Under the pieces are notes generated by a model. That model ran no database searches. It worked only from the letters and a program-made list of their open reading frames with translations, and was not told the origin of the DNA. 64,000 bases of DNA from Xanthomonas floridensis (GTDB taxonomy: Bacteria > Pseudomonadota > Gammaproteobacteria > Xanthomonadales > Xanthomonadaceae), in NCBI RefSeq assembly GCF_001642575.1, contig NZ_LXNG01000045.1, positions 124,001 through 188,000 of the forward strand, written 5' to 3'. Position 1 is the stretch's first letter. The number at the start of each line of letters is the position of its first letter. Shown here in pieces: positions 44,663-54,722 of the stretch. Made by a program: the position numbers and the translations under genes.

Positions 44663-44962
44663 ATGGCCCGCATTACCGTAGAAGATTGCCTGGAAGTCGT
44701 GAACAACCGTTTCGAGCTGGTCATGATGGCCTCCAAGCGCGCCCGTCAGCTTGCCAACGGCGTGCAGCCGCTGATCGAGAACGCCGATGCCAGCGACAAG
44801 CCCACCGTGATGGCGCTGCGCGAGATCGCTGCCCGCCGGATCGACAATGCGCTGATCGATGAAGTCGAGAAGGCCGAACGCGAGCGTGCCGAGCGCGAAG
44901 CGCTGGAATGGGCCGCCGCCGAAGTGGTGGCCGACGAAGACATGTCCAAGAACGACGACTGA
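44663..44962 (+). CDS. rpoZ: RNA polymerase omega subunit
   Basis: A 99-residue omega subunit: [30 protein letters not shown] is diagnostic. It helps assemble RNA polymerase and forms part of the ppGpp site. The ATG at 44663 is preceded by GGGAG. In enterobacteria spoT follows directly; here a terminator and about 10.6 kb of minus-strand genes come first. Confidence 0.97.
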   Translation: MARITVEDCLEVVNNRFELVMMASKRARQLANGVQPLIENADASDKPTVMALREIAARRIDNALIDEVEKAERERAEREALEWAAAEVVADEDMSKNDD

Positions 44963-45008
44963 TCGCTGCTGCATGGCCGACGCGCAATGCGTCGTCGGCA
45001 GGCGATCT

Positions 45009-45039
45009 GCAACCGGCCCGCCCTGTGCGGGCCGGTTGC
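45009..45039 (+). terminator. Probable rpoZ terminator
   Basis: A 12-base perfect stem GCAACCGGCCCG / CGGGCCGGTTGC with a 7-base loop, followed by GTTATGGG (a poor U-tract). It starts 46 bases after the rpoZ stop. Confidence 0.6.
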
Positions 45040-45471
45040 GTTATGGGTAGCAGGATGAGTGCCCGTCTGTGTGCGAATCGCCATGGCCCAGGTCGCAAGC
45101 CGCGACATGGGAACAGGCTCCTGGCCGCAGCCCGGCCGTAGCGGACGACTGCAAGCACTGGTCAGACAGTGCTCGACATCCTCAGGCAGTTCTAGACATC
45201 CGCCATCGCCATCGCCATCGCAGTGCAGCGCAGTACGAGCGCACCGCTGCCTGTAACTGGTGCAGCTGCCAGCTCGCAGCCCAGGCACGCCCGACGACTA
45301 CACGTCCTTCGGCGGCCGCACATCCTCGCAAGAACGTGCTCGCCCTAAGCGGCATTAGCCGCCTTGCCATTTCGGCGCACAGCGAGCCAGCACCACCGTC
45401 ATCGACGCAGATGGCAGGAAGTGGCCCGTCTGCAACGGACGACCGAGCACATACCCCTCAAACAGCAGTCG
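45040..45471. other. 432-base convergent gap with (GCCATC) repeats
   Basis: It lies between the rpoZ terminator and the kinase stop. A run of CCATCG/GCCATC hexamers is at about 45200-45222. No gene is supported on either strand. Confidence 0.55.
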
Positions 45472-47130
45472 TCAGCCGGTGGGCGTCGCCTGCGCCATCG
45501 CACTCCGCAGCGAGCGCTCCAGCGCTTGCATGGCGGTGTAGCCGCGGCGTTTTGCAGCGTGGAAACGTGCGATGTCTGCCGGCGTCGGCGCGGTGCCAGC
45601 GCCCAGTGCGCTCATTGCCGCCATCGCTGCAGGCAGGTCGGCGTAGGCGCCGCTGGCCACCGCTGCCAGCATCGCGCTGCCCAGCAGCACCGGTTCGGCC
45701 GTGGCGGCCACGTCCATCCGGATGCCGCAGGCGTCGGCCATCAGTTGGCGTACCAGCCGGCTGTGGCTTGCCCCTCCGCTCATGATCACGCTGTCGATGC
45801 ACACGCCTTGCGCGCGCAGCGCATCGAGGATGTCGGCCAGCCCGTAGCCCAGTCCACAGATCCCCGCGATATACAGCGCCTCCAGGCCATCGAGATCGTG
45901 GTCGATGCCGAGCCCGACGATGACCGCCCGGGCGCTGGGGTCGGCGGCGGGTGAGCGGTTGCCCAGGTAGTCCGGCAGCACGTGCAGCCCGTGCGCGCGC
46001 AAGGCGGCGTGCGAGGGCGTCCGCGCCTGCGCCAGGATGCGTTGCTCCAGCCACTGCAGGACATCCAGCCCGGCTGCCGTGGCCTGCGCGCTGGCGTCGG
46101 CGTACCCCGGATGCGAGCGCACCAGCGTGTCGATCGCCACGCCGGCCGCGGACTGCCCGCCTTCGTTGAGCCACAGCCCCGGTACCAGTGCCGCGCCATA
46201 CGGTCCCCAGACGCCGGGCGTAAAGCACGCGGCCTGCGTACTCACCAGCACGCAGGCCGAGGTGCCCAGGATGTAGGCCGCGCGCGCGGTGAGCGGCACC
46301 GGCTGGCCGTCCGCGGCGGGGCTGGCGAGGGTGCCGACGGCGCCGGCATGCGCATCGATCAACGCCGCGCCCACCGCGATCCCGGCCTGCAGACCGAGTT
46401 CGCCGGCCGCCGTGGGCGTCAGCCCCTGGCCCAGTGCGGTGCCCGGCGCAACGATCCGGCTGCCGATCCGCGCAGCGTGATCGCCGAGCAACTCGGCCAT
46501 GCCGATGCGTTCGAAGAAGGCCGGGCTCCAGCCGCCGGCATGCTGCACATAGGTCCATTTGCAGGTGACCGTGCACAGCGAGCGGTCGGTGCTGCCGGTG
46601 GCGCGCCAGCTCAGCCAGTCGGCCAGGTCGAACAGGTGCGCGGCACGCGCATAGCTGTCGGGCAGATGCTGCTTGAGCCAGAGCAGCTTTGGGATCTGCA
46701 TTTCCGGCGAAATCTGCCCACCGACATAACGCAGTACCGGGTCGCCGGTGGCGTTGATGTGGTCGGCCTGGGTGACGGCGCGGTGGTCCATCCACACGAT
46801 CACGTCGCGCTCGGGCTGGCCGCCAGGGCTGATGCACACCGGTCCGCCGTCGGCGGCCACCGCCACCAGCGAGCAGGTGGCGTCAAAGCCAATCCCGGCC
46901 ACCCGCGCGGCATCCACGCCGGCGTGCGCCACCGCCGCGCGGATCGCCTGCACGCAGGCCTGCCAGATATCCGCGGACGATTGCTCGACCATCTCCCCGG
47001 GCAAATACCAGGTCTGGATGGGATGGCGCGCGCTGCCGAGCAGGTGGCCGCGCGCGTCGAACAGCCCGGCGCGCGCACTGCCGGTGCCCACGTCCACGCC
47101 GATGAACACGGCCTTGTTGGTCGAAGACAT
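45472..47130 (-). CDS. FGGY-family pentulose kinase (D-ribulokinase-like)
   Basis: A 552-residue FGGY carbohydrate kinase. The N-terminal ATP-binding GVDVGTGSARAGLFD is followed by VWMDHRAVTQADHIN and YVGGQISPEMQIPKLLWLK, which are typical of the pentulose-kinase (TIGR01315/YDR109c-like) branch rather than xylulokinase. The C-terminal MSGGASHSRLVRQLMADACG is the second signature. It is the last gene of the minus-strand polyol cluster, 3 bases after the SDR gene. Likely product: D-ribulose-5-phosphate or a related ketose phosphate. Substrate inferred. Confidence 0.88.
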   Translation of the reverse strand: MSSTNKAVFIGVDVGTGSARAGLFDARGHLLGSARHPIQTWYLPGEMVEQSSADIWQACVQAIRAAVAHAGVDAARVAGIGFDATCSLVAVAADGGPVCISPGGQPERDVIVWMDHRAVTQADHINATGDPVLRYVGGQISPEMQIPKLLWLKQHLPDSYARAAHLFDLADWLSWRATGSTDRSLCTVTCKWTYVQHAGGWSPAFFERIGMAELLGDHAARIGSRIVAPGTALGQGLTPTAAGELGLQAGIAVGAALIDAHAGAVGTLASPAADGQPVPLTARAAYILGTSACVLVSTQAACFTPGVWGPYGAALVPGLWLNEGGQSAAGVAIDTLVRSHPGYADASAQATAAGLDVLQWLEQRILAQARTPSHAALRAHGLHVLPDYLGNRSPAADPSARAVIVGLGIDHDLDGLEALYIAGICGLGYGLADILDALRAQGVCIDSVIMSGGASHSRLVRQLMADACGIRMDVAATAEPVLLGSAMLAAVASGAYADLPAAMAAMSALGAGTAPTPADIARFHAAKRRGYTAMQALERSLRSAMAQATPTG

Positions 47131-47133
47131 GGC

Positions 47134-47907
47134 TTACCAGCAGGTGTAGCCGCCGTCGGCCAGCACGATACTGCCGGTCATCAGGCTGGCGGCAGGGGAG
47201 GCCAGGAATAGCGCGACCGAGGCGATTTCTTCCACTTCGCCCAGCCGCCCCATCGGCGTGCCGCCGATCCAGGCGGCGTACATCGCCGGGTCTTCCTTGA
47301 CGAAGGCGTTCAAGGGCGTGGCGATATAGGTCGGCGCCACCGCGTTGACGCGCACGCCGCGGCTGCCCCATTCGGCGGCCAGCGATTTGGTCAGGTGGTG
47401 CACCGCCGCCTTGGAAGCGTTGTAGTACGCCTGCGCCTGCGGCTTGTTGACGATGAAGCCGGACATCGAACCGACATTGACGATGGCGCCGTCGCCGCCG
47501 TCCAGCATGTGCTTGCCGAAGGCGCGGCAGCACCAGAAGGTGCCGTTGAGATTGACGTCGATGACATTGAGCCAGTGCTCGTCGGTGACGGTTTCGGCCG
47601 GGGTCTGGCTGCGCGCGATGCCGGCGTTGTTGACCAGGATGTCGACCTTGCCGAACCTGGCGTGCAGCTCGTCGGCCACCTGGGTCACGCGCGCCGAATC
47701 GGTGACGTCCATCTGCACGATCTCCGCATCCAGGCCCTTGCTGCGCAGGGTGGCCAGACCTTGCTCGGCCACGGCGATGTCGTGGTCGGCAATCACCACC
47801 TTGGCGCCTGCTTCGGCCAGCGCGTCGCAGATGGCCAGGCCGATCGCGCGGCCGCCGCCAGTGACGACCGCCACGCGGCCATCGAGTTTGAACTTGTCCA
47901 GATACAT
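47134..47907 (-). CDS. Polyol dehydrogenase, SDR family
   Basis: A 257-residue short-chain dehydrogenase. It has the cofactor motif TGGGRAIG, NNAG, and the active site Ser (VGSMSG), YNASK (Tyr-x-x-x-Lys). The sequence is closest in style to galactitol, D-arabinitol or D-threitol 2-dehydrogenases. Placed between an ABC polyol transporter and a pentulose kinase, it should oxidise the imported sugar alcohol to a ketose. The natural polyol is not fixed by sequence; ribitol or D-arabinitol would give D-ribulose. Confidence 0.9.
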   Translation of the reverse strand: MYLDKFKLDGRVAVVTGGGRAIGLAICDALAEAGAKVVIADHDIAVAEQGLATLRSKGLDAEIVQMDVTDSARVTQVADELHARFGKVDILVNNAGIARSQTPAETVTDEHWLNVIDVNLNGTFWCCRAFGKHMLDGGDGAIVNVGSMSGFIVNKPQAQAYYNASKAAVHHLTKSLAAEWGSRGVRVNAVAPTYIATPLNAFVKEDPAMYAAWIGGTPMGRLGEVEEIASVALFLASPAASLMTGSIVLADGGYTCW

Positions 47908-47965
47908 CGCATGTCTCCTGCTGGGTCTTGCACGTGGGGGAGGGAACGGGTGAACGCTGCAGCGC

Positions 47966-48988
47966 TCAGCGCATGGCCTGCTGGCCGGCGTCGAAGCGAT
48001 GCAGGTGCTGCGGATCGGGTATCAAGGTGACGGTGTCGCCCACGGCAACGCGCAGGTCGCCGGTGCAGCGCGCATCCACGGTGCCCACGCCGGGGATCTC
48101 CACGTAGACGAAGGTGTCGCTGCCCAGGTGTTCGGCCTGGATCACGCTGCCCTGCCAGGCTTCGCCGCCGGCAGTGGCCGGGGCGCTGCCGCGGTGCACG
48201 GCGATATGTTCTGGGCGCACGCCGAGCGTGACCGCGCCATGGCGCGCGGCCACCTCGCCCTGCAGCAGGTTCATGCGCGGGGAGCCGATAAAGCCGGCCA
48301 CGAACACATTGGCCGGGCGCTCGTAGAGTTCCAGCGGCGTGCCGACCTGCTCGATGCGCCCGGCCTGCAGCACCACGATCTCGTCGGCCATGGTCATCGC
48401 CTCGACCTGATCGTGGGTGACGTAGACCGCGGTGGTCCTGAGTTGTTTCTGCAGGCGGGTGACTTCCAGCCGCATCTGCACGCGCAAGGCGGCGTCCAGG
48501 TTGGACAGCGGTTCGTCGAACAGGAAGCCCTTGGGTTCGCGCACGATGGCGCGGCCGATCGCCACGCGCTGGCGCTGGCCGCCGGACAACTGCCCGGGCC
48601 TGCGGTCCAGATAGTCGGTGAGGTTGAGCACGGTGGCGGCCTGCGCCACGCGCCGCTCGATCTCGGCCTTGGGCACGCGCGCCATCTTCAGCCCGAAGGC
48701 GATGTTCTTGCGCACGCTCATGTGCGGATACAGCGCATACGACTGAAACACCATCGACAGCCCGCGCCGGGCCGGCGGCAGCGCGGTGACATCTTCGCCA
48801 TCGATGAGGATGCGCCCGCCGCTGACGTCTTCCAGCCCGGCGATCAGCCGCAACAAGGTGGTCTTGCCGCAGCCGGACGGGCCGACGAAGACCACGAACT
48901 TGCCGTCGTCGATCTCCAGGTCGGCACCGTGGATGACCTGCGTGTCGCCGAAGGATTTGCTGACAGCTTGCAGCGTGATGTGTCCCAT
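47966..48988 (-). CDS. Sugar/polyol ABC transporter ATP-binding protein (UgpC/SmoK type)
   Basis: A 340-residue CUT1-family ATPase. Walker [10 protein letters not shown] is at residues 36-44; [14 protein letters not shown] and the Walker [12 protein letters not shown] follow. The C-terminal third is the regulatory OB-fold domain ([12 protein letters not shown]). It powers uptake through the two permeases encoded next to it. The C-terminal domain can couple to other proteins in CUT1 systems. Confidence 0.94.
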   Translation of the reverse strand: MGHITLQAVSKSFGDTQVIHGADLEIDDGKFVVFVGPSGCGKTTLLRLIAGLEDVSGGRILIDGEDVTALPPARRGLSMVFQSYALYPHMSVRKNIAFGLKMARVPKAEIERRVAQAATVLNLTDYLDRRPGQLSGGQRQRVAIGRAIVREPKGFLFDEPLSNLDAALRVQMRLEVTRLQKQLRTTAVYVTHDQVEAMTMADEIVVLQAGRIEQVGTPLELYERPANVFVAGFIGSPRMNLLQGEVAARHGAVTLGVRPEHIAVHRGSAPATAGGEAWQGSVIQAEHLGSDTFVYVEIPGVGTVDARCTGDLRVAVGDTVTLIPDPQHLHRFDAGQQAMR

Positions 48989-49012
48989 GAACCACCTGTT
49001 GCGTGAGTTGAG

Positions 49013-49843
49013 TTATTTCACGGCGCCGAAGGTCAGCCCGCGCACCAGTTGCTTCTGGCAGAACCAGCCCAGCACCAGGATCGGTGCGATCGCCATGGTC
49101 GATGCGGCCGACAACTTGGCCCAGAACAAGCCCTCCGGGCTCGAGTAGGAGGCGATGAAGGCGGTCAGCGGTGCGGCCTTGGACGAGGACAGATTCAGCG
49201 ACCAGAACGCCTCGTTCCAGGCCAGGATCACGTTGAGCAGCAGCGAGGAGGCGATGCCGGGCACCGCCATCGGTGCCAGGATGTAGAGGATCTCCTTGCC
49301 GATGGTGGCGCCGTCCATGCGCGCCGCTTCCAGGATGTCCCTGGGGATGTCCTTGAAGTAGTTGAACAGCATCCACACCATGATCGGCAGGTTGCCCAGG
49401 CACAGCACGATCACCAGGCCGAGCTGGGTATCCAGCAGGCCCCAGTCGCGGTACAGCAGGTAGATCGGCACCAGCACGCCCACCGGCGGCAGCATCTTGG
49501 TCGACAACATCCACAGCAGGATGCTGCGGGTGCGCCGGGTCGGTGCGAATGCCATCGACCAGGCCGCGGGAATGGCGATGACCAGTGCGATCAACGTGGA
49601 GCCCAGCGCCACCACCACCGAATTCCACGCGTGCGCGAGGTAATCGCTGCGGGCCTGCACGGCGGCGTAGTTTTCCAGCGTCCAGTGGAAGAACAGGAAA
49701 CTGGGCGGGGTCGAAAACGCATCGATCTCGCGCTTGAAGCTGGTCAGCAACATCCACAGGATCGGGAAGAACATCACCCCGCCCAGCGTCCAGGCGGCGA
49801 GGGTGGTGGCAAGCACTTGCATGGCGGGCGCGCGACGGGCCAT
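49013..49843 (-). CDS. Sugar/polyol ABC transporter permease (SmoG/MalG type)
   Basis: A 276-residue inner-membrane protein with six helices. The EAA loop for ATPase contact is EAARMDGATIGKEILYILAP. The sequence FPILWMLLTSFKREIDAF near the N-terminus is typical of MalG-type permeases. It is 1 base from the other permease gene, so it is cotranscribed and translated together with it. Confidence 0.93.
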   Translation of the reverse strand: MARRAPAMQVLATTLAAWTLGGVMFFPILWMLLTSFKREIDAFSTPPSFLFFHWTLENYAAVQARSDYLAHAWNSVVVALGSTLIALVIAIPAAWSMAFAPTRRTRSILLWMLSTKMLPPVGVLVPIYLLYRDWGLLDTQLGLVIVLCLGNLPIMVWMLFNYFKDIPRDILEAARMDGATIGKEILYILAPMAVPGIASSLLLNVILAWNEAFWSLNLSSSKAAPLTAFIASYSSPEGLFWAKLSAASTMAIAPILVLGWFCQKQLVRGLTFGAVK

Positions 49844-49844
49844 C

Positions 49845-50714
49845 TCAGGTCTCCAGGTTCTTGCCGACGATGCGGACCAGGAAGATCGCCGCCAGGTTGG
49901 CCAGCACCACCGCGATCAGGCCGCCGGCGGAGGCGGCGCCGACGTCGTACTGCAGCAGCGCCTGCGAATAGATCAGGTAGGCCAGGTTGGTGGTCTGCAT
50001 GCCCGGGCCGCCGCCGGTGGTGACGTAGATCTCCACGAAGACCGTCAACAGGAAAATCGTTTCGATCAGCACCACGATGGTCAGCGGGCGCGCAAGATGC
50101 GGCAACGTGAGATGGAAGAAACGGTCGAACACACCGGCGCCATCCATCAACGCCGCTTCCTGTTGTTCTTCGTCCAGCGATTGCAGCGCGGTCAGCAGGA
50201 TCAGCACCGAGAACGGCAGCCACTGCCAGGCCACGATCAGGATGATCGACAGCATCGGGTATTGGGTGAACCAGTCGATCGGCGTCAGCCCCAGCGACTG
50301 CCAGAGCCACGCCAGCAAGCCGGACACCGGGTGCATCAGCAGGTTCTTCCAGATCAGCGCGCTGACCGTGGGCATCACGAAGAACGGGGCGATCAGCAAC
50401 AGGCGCACGATGCGCCGGCCCACGAATGCCTGGTCGAGCAGCAAGGCGATCGGCACGCCGCATCCGGCGGTGATCGCCAGCACCGAGCCGACCAGCAGCA
50501 AGGTGTTGCCGAGCGAGGATAAAAAGGCGGGGTTGCTCAGGAAGTAGCGAAAGTTGCCAAGCCCGACGAAGGTCTTGTCCGGGTTGAGCAGGTCGTAATG
50601 CAGTGTGGAGAACCACACTGTCATCGCCAGCGGCACGATCATCCACGCCAGCAACAACAGGATCGACGGCGCGATCAGGAAGCGGGCGAGGCGTTGGGTT
50701 TGCTGCGTGGCCAT
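49845..50714 (-). CDS. Sugar/polyol ABC transporter permease (SmoF/MalF type)
   Basis: A 289-residue inner-membrane permease. It has N-terminal ARFLIAPSILLLLAWMIVPLAMTVWFS and the EAA loop EAALMDGAGVFDRFFHLTLPHLARP. It pairs with the permease encoded next. A porin gene lies upstream. Confidence 0.93.
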   Translation of the reverse strand: MATQQTQRLARFLIAPSILLLLAWMIVPLAMTVWFSTLHYDLLNPDKTFVGLGNFRYFLSNPAFLSSLGNTLLLVGSVLAITAGCGVPIALLLDQAFVGRRIVRLLLIAPFFVMPTVSALIWKNLLMHPVSGLLAWLWQSLGLTPIDWFTQYPMLSIILIVAWQWLPFSVLILLTALQSLDEEQQEAALMDGAGVFDRFFHLTLPHLARPLTIVVLIETIFLLTVFVEIYVTTGGGPGMQTTNLAYLIYSQALLQYDVGAASAGGLIAVVLANLAAIFLVRIVGKNLET

Positions 50715-50823
50715 CGAAAGGTCCGTTGCAGGGGCGGTGAGGCTCGCGCGTGACGGTGCGCGACCGACGTTGGAGCGACCTGGCTCGCCGCGCGGATGCA
50801 GGCGTCGGCCAGGCGCTGCGCGA

Positions 50824-52119
50824 CTAGAAGTTCAGGCTGACCTGCAGGCCGAGCAGGGTGGCGTGATCGACATCGCGTCCGCCGGGATGCCGGATGTACT
50901 GCACGCTGGGCATGATCTCGATGCCGCGGCTGACGGCAATGTTGTAATTGAGTTCGATCGGATACTCGTAGCGCTGCACCTCGATCGCGCCCGCGCCGCT
51001 CGGCAGCTGGTTGTAGGCACGCTGGGCGTTGCGCAATCGGTCGCTGAGTGCATTGCGGCCGAATGCCAGGCCGATGCGGTCGTTCGGCCGTGCGGGCAAC
51101 ACGCCCTTCCAGAACGCGCCGAGCGCCACGACCTGGCCCACCGTGCTGACCTCGTCGTCGGCATCGATGACGCTGGCGAAGATGCGCAGGCCGCCACCTT
51201 CCCCATTGCTGGTGAGTTGCTGTTCGGCGTTCGCGTAGAACGCGCGATCGGTGTCCTGCAACGTGGCCGGGCTCGCACTCAGGCTGGTGGGCAGGCCGAT
51301 CTGGTTGTAGACCCGCGGTTGATCGTTGCTGTTGCGCACTGCACCGATGCGGTAGTCGCCATCCAGGCCATTGCCGTAGTCGGGTTTGAATTCCACCTCG
51401 GCCACCATCAGCGTGCCGTGGTCGTCGCCGGAGGTGCGCAGTTTCAGGCCCTGGTCGGTGGAGCGATTCTGCGGGTTGGCATCGTAGCCGCCGACGCGAA
51501 AAAACCAGCGTTTGTCCGGGCTGAAGGTGACCACGCCGCCCCAGGCACTGAGCGGGTCGCCATACCAGTTGTTGCTGATGGTGTTGGACGAGCCGCCGCT
51601 GCAGAAGGTCAGGTGCTGGAAGTTGCAGTTCAAGGCAAAGAAGTCCGCGCTGGGGTAGATGCGGCCGGCCTTCAGCGACAGGCGGTCGTCGAGCAGGCGC
51701 TGGGTCAGCGAGAACTGGGTCAGGCGCGTGACCGGGCCGCGGCCAAAGATCTGCTGTGCCTGCAACAGGGTGGGAATGCCGGCCTTGGTGTTGATCAGGT
51801 CGCCGTTGCGGTTGGTGATCTCCAGCTTGAAGTCGGCGCCGGTCCAGCCCCAGAGCCTGTCCAGGTCGAAGTAGCCGCCAAGAAAGAATTGATCGGCGTA
51901 GGCGGTGGTCTCGCGTTCTCCGCCGGAGAGGTTGTGCGCGGTCTGGCTGAAATGGGCCAGTTTGAATTCCACGCCCTGTTCGGCGAGTGCGCTGCGCGCC
52001 CCGCCCCAGTCGCCGCCGATATGCTTGCCCGGGTCGAATGCATCGGCGGCCTGCGCGGGGGCGCAGAGCAGGCTGGCGGCCAGGGTCGGCAGCGCAGCAA
52101 GGGTGTGCCTGATCTTCAT
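50824..52119 (-). CDS. OprB-like carbohydrate porin
   Basis: A 431-residue outer-membrane protein with a signal ending APAQAAD. It has the OprB hallmark HIGGDWGGARSALAEQGVEFKL, a run of beta strands, and a terminal VSLNF. OprB porins let sugars diffuse across the outer membrane, so this one likely feeds the ABC transporter. The start at 52119 gives a proper signal peptide; the frame runs on to 52197. It lies within the polyol cluster. Confidence 0.92.
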   Translation of the reverse strand: MKIRHTLAALPTLAASLLCAPAQAADAFDPGKHIGGDWGGARSALAEQGVEFKLAHFSQTAHNLSGGERETTAYADQFFLGGYFDLDRLWGWTGADFKLEITNRNGDLINTKAGIPTLLQAQQIFGRGPVTRLTQFSLTQRLLDDRLSLKAGRIYPSADFFALNCNFQHLTFCSGGSSNTISNNWYGDPLSAWGGVVTFSPDKRWFFRVGGYDANPQNRSTDQGLKLRTSGDDHGTLMVAEVEFKPDYGNGLDGDYRIGAVRNSNDQPRVYNQIGLPTSLSASPATLQDTDRAFYANAEQQLTSNGEGGGLRIFASVIDADDEVSTVGQVVALGAFWKGVLPARPNDRIGLAFGRNALSDRLRNAQRAYNQLPSGAGAIEVQRYEYPIELNYNIAVSRGIEIMPSVQYIRHPGGRDVDHATLLGLQVSLNF

Positions 52120-52210
52120 CGATTGCCTCGCATGATGAGGCCCGGCGCGTCTGCGCCGAGCGTGCAGCGGTCTCCAGGCCGTGCGGCGGTGCCGCACGGA
52201 AAGGTAGGCG

Positions 52211-53557
52211 TTACTTCTTCGGGTAGCCGGCGCGCAGCATTTCGCGCTCGGTGCTGGCCTGGGCGTTTTTCAGCGCGTCGTCCACGCTGACCGAGCCGGT
52301 GAGCGCCGCAGAGAACTGCTGGCCGACGGTGGTGCCGATCGACTGGAATTCCGGGATGGCCACGTACTGCACGCCGACATAGGGCACCGGTTTGACGGCG
52401 GGATGATGGGTGTCGGCGCCCTGGATGGCGGCCAGGGTCGGCTTGGCGAACGGCGCGGCCTTCAGATACGCGGGGTTGGCATACAGCGATTGACGCGTGC
52501 CCGGCGGTACGTTGACCCAGCCGTCCTTGGCGGCGACCAGGTCGATGTAGTGCTTGCCGGTGGCCCAGGCGATGAAGGTCTGCGCCTTGTCTGCCTTCTT
52601 GGAACTGGCCGGGATTGCCAGATTCCAGGCCCATAGCCAGCCGGTGGTCTTGCCCTTGCCGGCATCGGGCGCAGGTGCGAAGCCGACCTTGTCGGCCACC
52701 TTGGATTCGCTCGGGTTGCTGATGAACGACGCCGCCACCGTGGCATCCACCCACATGGCGCACTTGCCGGCGTTGAACAGCGCCAGATTCTCGTTGAAGC
52801 CGTTGGAGGCCGCGCCGGGCGGGCCGGCCTGCTTCATGACATCCACGTAGGTCTGAAGTGCGGCTTTCCATTCCGGCTGATCGAACTGCGGCTTCCACTG
52901 CTCATCGAACCAGCGCGCACCGAAGGCGTTGCCCATTGCACTGATCAAGGCCATGTTCTCGCCCCAGCCGGCCTTGCCGCGCAGGCAGATGCCGTACACG
53001 CCGTTCTGCTTGTCGGTGAGCTTGCGCGCGGCATCGGCCACGAAACTCCACGACGGCTGCGCCGGCATCTGCAGGCCGGCCTTCTGCAGCAGGTCGGTGC
53101 GATACATCAGCATCGAGCCTTCGGCGTAGAACGGCGCTGCGTACAGCTTGCCCTTGTCGCTGACCGCATCGCGGATCTGCGGCATCAGGTCATCCACGTC
53201 GTAGTCGGCGTCGAAGGTCAGCGGCTTGAGCCAACCGCGCTCGGCCCAGATCGGCACCTCGTAGGTGCCGATGGTCAGGACATCGAATTGCCCGCCCTTG
53301 GTCGCGATGTCGGTGGTCACGCGCTGGCGCAGCACGTTTTCTTCCAGCGTCACCCACTCCAGCTTGATGTCCGGATGCTTGGCGGTGAAGTCGGCGGTGA
53401 GCTTCTGCATGCGGATCATGTCGCCGTTGTTGACGGTGGCGATCACCAGCGTGTCCTGGCTGGCCGCCGCATTGCGGTCCTGTTGTCCGCCACCGCCACA
53501 GCCGGCCAGTGCGGTGCTCAGTCCCACGCAGATCAGCAACTTGATCGAAGTGTTCAT
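52211..53557 (-). CDS. Sugar/polyol ABC transporter substrate-binding lipoprotein (SmoE type)
   Basis: A 448-residue family-1 extracellular solute-binding lipoprotein. The lipobox LAGC puts the lipid on Cys20. The body has TVNNGDMIRMQKLTADFTAKHPDIKLEWVTLEENVLRQRVTTDIATKGGQFDV, the SmoE-like sorbitol/mannitol-binding stretch. The start at 53557 is set by the signal peptide. It is the first gene of the transport block, with the SorC regulator 185 bases upstream. Confidence 0.92.
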   Translation of the reverse strand: MNTSIKLLICVGLSTALAGCGGGGQQDRNAAASQDTLVIATVNNGDMIRMQKLTADFTAKHPDIKLEWVTLEENVLRQRVTTDIATKGGQFDVLTIGTYEVPIWAERGWLKPLTFDADYDVDDLMPQIRDAVSDKGKLYAAPFYAEGSMLMYRTDLLQKAGLQMPAQPSWSFVADAARKLTDKQNGVYGICLRGKAGWGENMALISAMGNAFGARWFDEQWKPQFDQPEWKAALQTYVDVMKQAGPPGAASNGFNENLALFNAGKCAMWVDATVAASFISNPSESKVADKVGFAPAPDAGKGKTTGWLWAWNLAIPASSKKADKAQTFIAWATGKHYIDLVAAKDGWVNVPPGTRQSLYANPAYLKAAPFAKPTLAAIQGADTHHPAVKPVPYVGVQYVAIPEFQSIGTTVGQQFSAALTGSVSVDDALKNAQASTEREMLRAGYPKK

Positions 53558-53742
53558 ACCGGTGCCTCGGGTCGAGGTTGGTTGAGCAAATGCCCGTGTG
53601 ATGCGCATATGCCCACGCTGCCGGCACGCTGTAAAGCACTTTCGATCGTGCAACGCAGCATCGCCGCGCACGCCAGGGCGCCCGCAGCCGGATGACAAAT
53701 TTCACGAATGAACCGTCTTGCGCTGTGGCGCGCGGGCGTGAC

Positions 53743-54696
53743 TCAGCCCGCGAGCAAGGCCTTGGCGGTGTGCTCGTCGGTGATCAGGCCATTGAGGATG
53801 CGGCCCTTCAAGGCGGCCTTGATCGGCCCCACCTTGACCGTGCCTGCGGCCACGCCGATGGTCAGGCTGCGCGACGGCACGCTGTGCGGCATGCTGGTCA
53901 GGCGCAGGTTGCTGCCGCCGTCGATGATCTCGCCGTCGGCATTGATGGCCCAGCCGATGACCTCGCCCACGGCGCCCAGGCGGATCAGTTCCAGCAGCTC
54001 GGTCCGGCTGATGAAGCCGTCCACATGCAGCGGGGCGGTCTGGTCCAGTTGCCCGACACCGACCAGGCGCAGATCGGCCTTGTCGGCGATGGCACGCACC
54101 CTGCGCACCACTTCGATGCCCAGCAGGCTCTTGCGCTCGGTCTGCGAGGACAGGAACACCGGCAGCGGCATCGGGTAGTGCTGGGCGCCGGTCAGGTCGG
54201 CCAGCCGCGCCACGGCATCGAATGGGCTCGCCGAGCCGTCCGGTGAAATATTGCCGACCAGCGACACCAGCTGATGATTGCGCGTCTGCATCGCCGGAAT
54301 CCGCTCCACCGCCGCGCGCATCGAGCGGCCGGTGCCGATGCCGATGATGCTCGGGGTGTCGCTGCGCAGCGTGGATTCCAGCAGCGCCGCCGCACGCTCG
54401 GCCACGCCGGTGACCAGGCCCGGATCGGCCGGATCGGTGGGCGCCACTTCGCAATAGCCGATGCCGAAGCGATCCTGCAGCTGCGCGGCCAGATCCATGC
54501 AGGCGGCGATCGGGTGTTCCAGGCGAAAGGTGATCAGGCGCTGGCTCAGGCACAACGACACCAGCCGCTGCGCGGTGGCACGCGAGACCTTGAGCTTGCG
54601 GGCGATTTCGTCCTGGGTGTTGCCTGCGATGTAGTACAGCCAGCCGGCACGGGCAGCGGCGTCGAGTCGCGTGGTGTCGCTGTCGGAGTTGACCAT
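53743..54696 (-). CDS. SorC/DeoR-type sugar-binding transcriptional regulator
   Basis: A 317-residue regulator. It has an N-terminal helix-turn-helix (about residues 25-45, NTQDEIARKLKVSRATAQRLV) and a C-terminal sugar-phosphate-binding SorC domain (IGIGTGRSMRAAVE, and GTVKVGPIKAALKGRILNGLITDE). Such proteins are induced by phosphorylated sugars. It lies directly ahead of the transport genes in the same direction, so it likely controls them. The motif TTTCAC occurs near both its start (54697) and the gap before the binding-protein gene. Confidence 0.9.
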   Translation of the reverse strand: MVNSDSDTTRLDAAARAGWLYYIAGNTQDEIARKLKVSRATAQRLVSLCLSQRLITFRLEHPIAACMDLAAQLQDRFGIGYCEVAPTDPADPGLVTGVAERAAALLESTLRSDTPSIIGIGTGRSMRAAVERIPAMQTRNHQLVSLVGNISPDGSASPFDAVARLADLTGAQHYPMPLPVFLSSQTERKSLLGIEVVRRVRAIADKADLRLVGVGQLDQTAPLHVDGFISRTELLELIRLGAVGEVIGWAINADGEIIDGGSNLRLTSMPHSVPSRSLTIGVAAGTVKVGPIKAALKGRILNGLITDEHTAKALLAG

Positions 54697-54722
54697 CTTT
54701 CACATGTGGACGCGTGGACGTC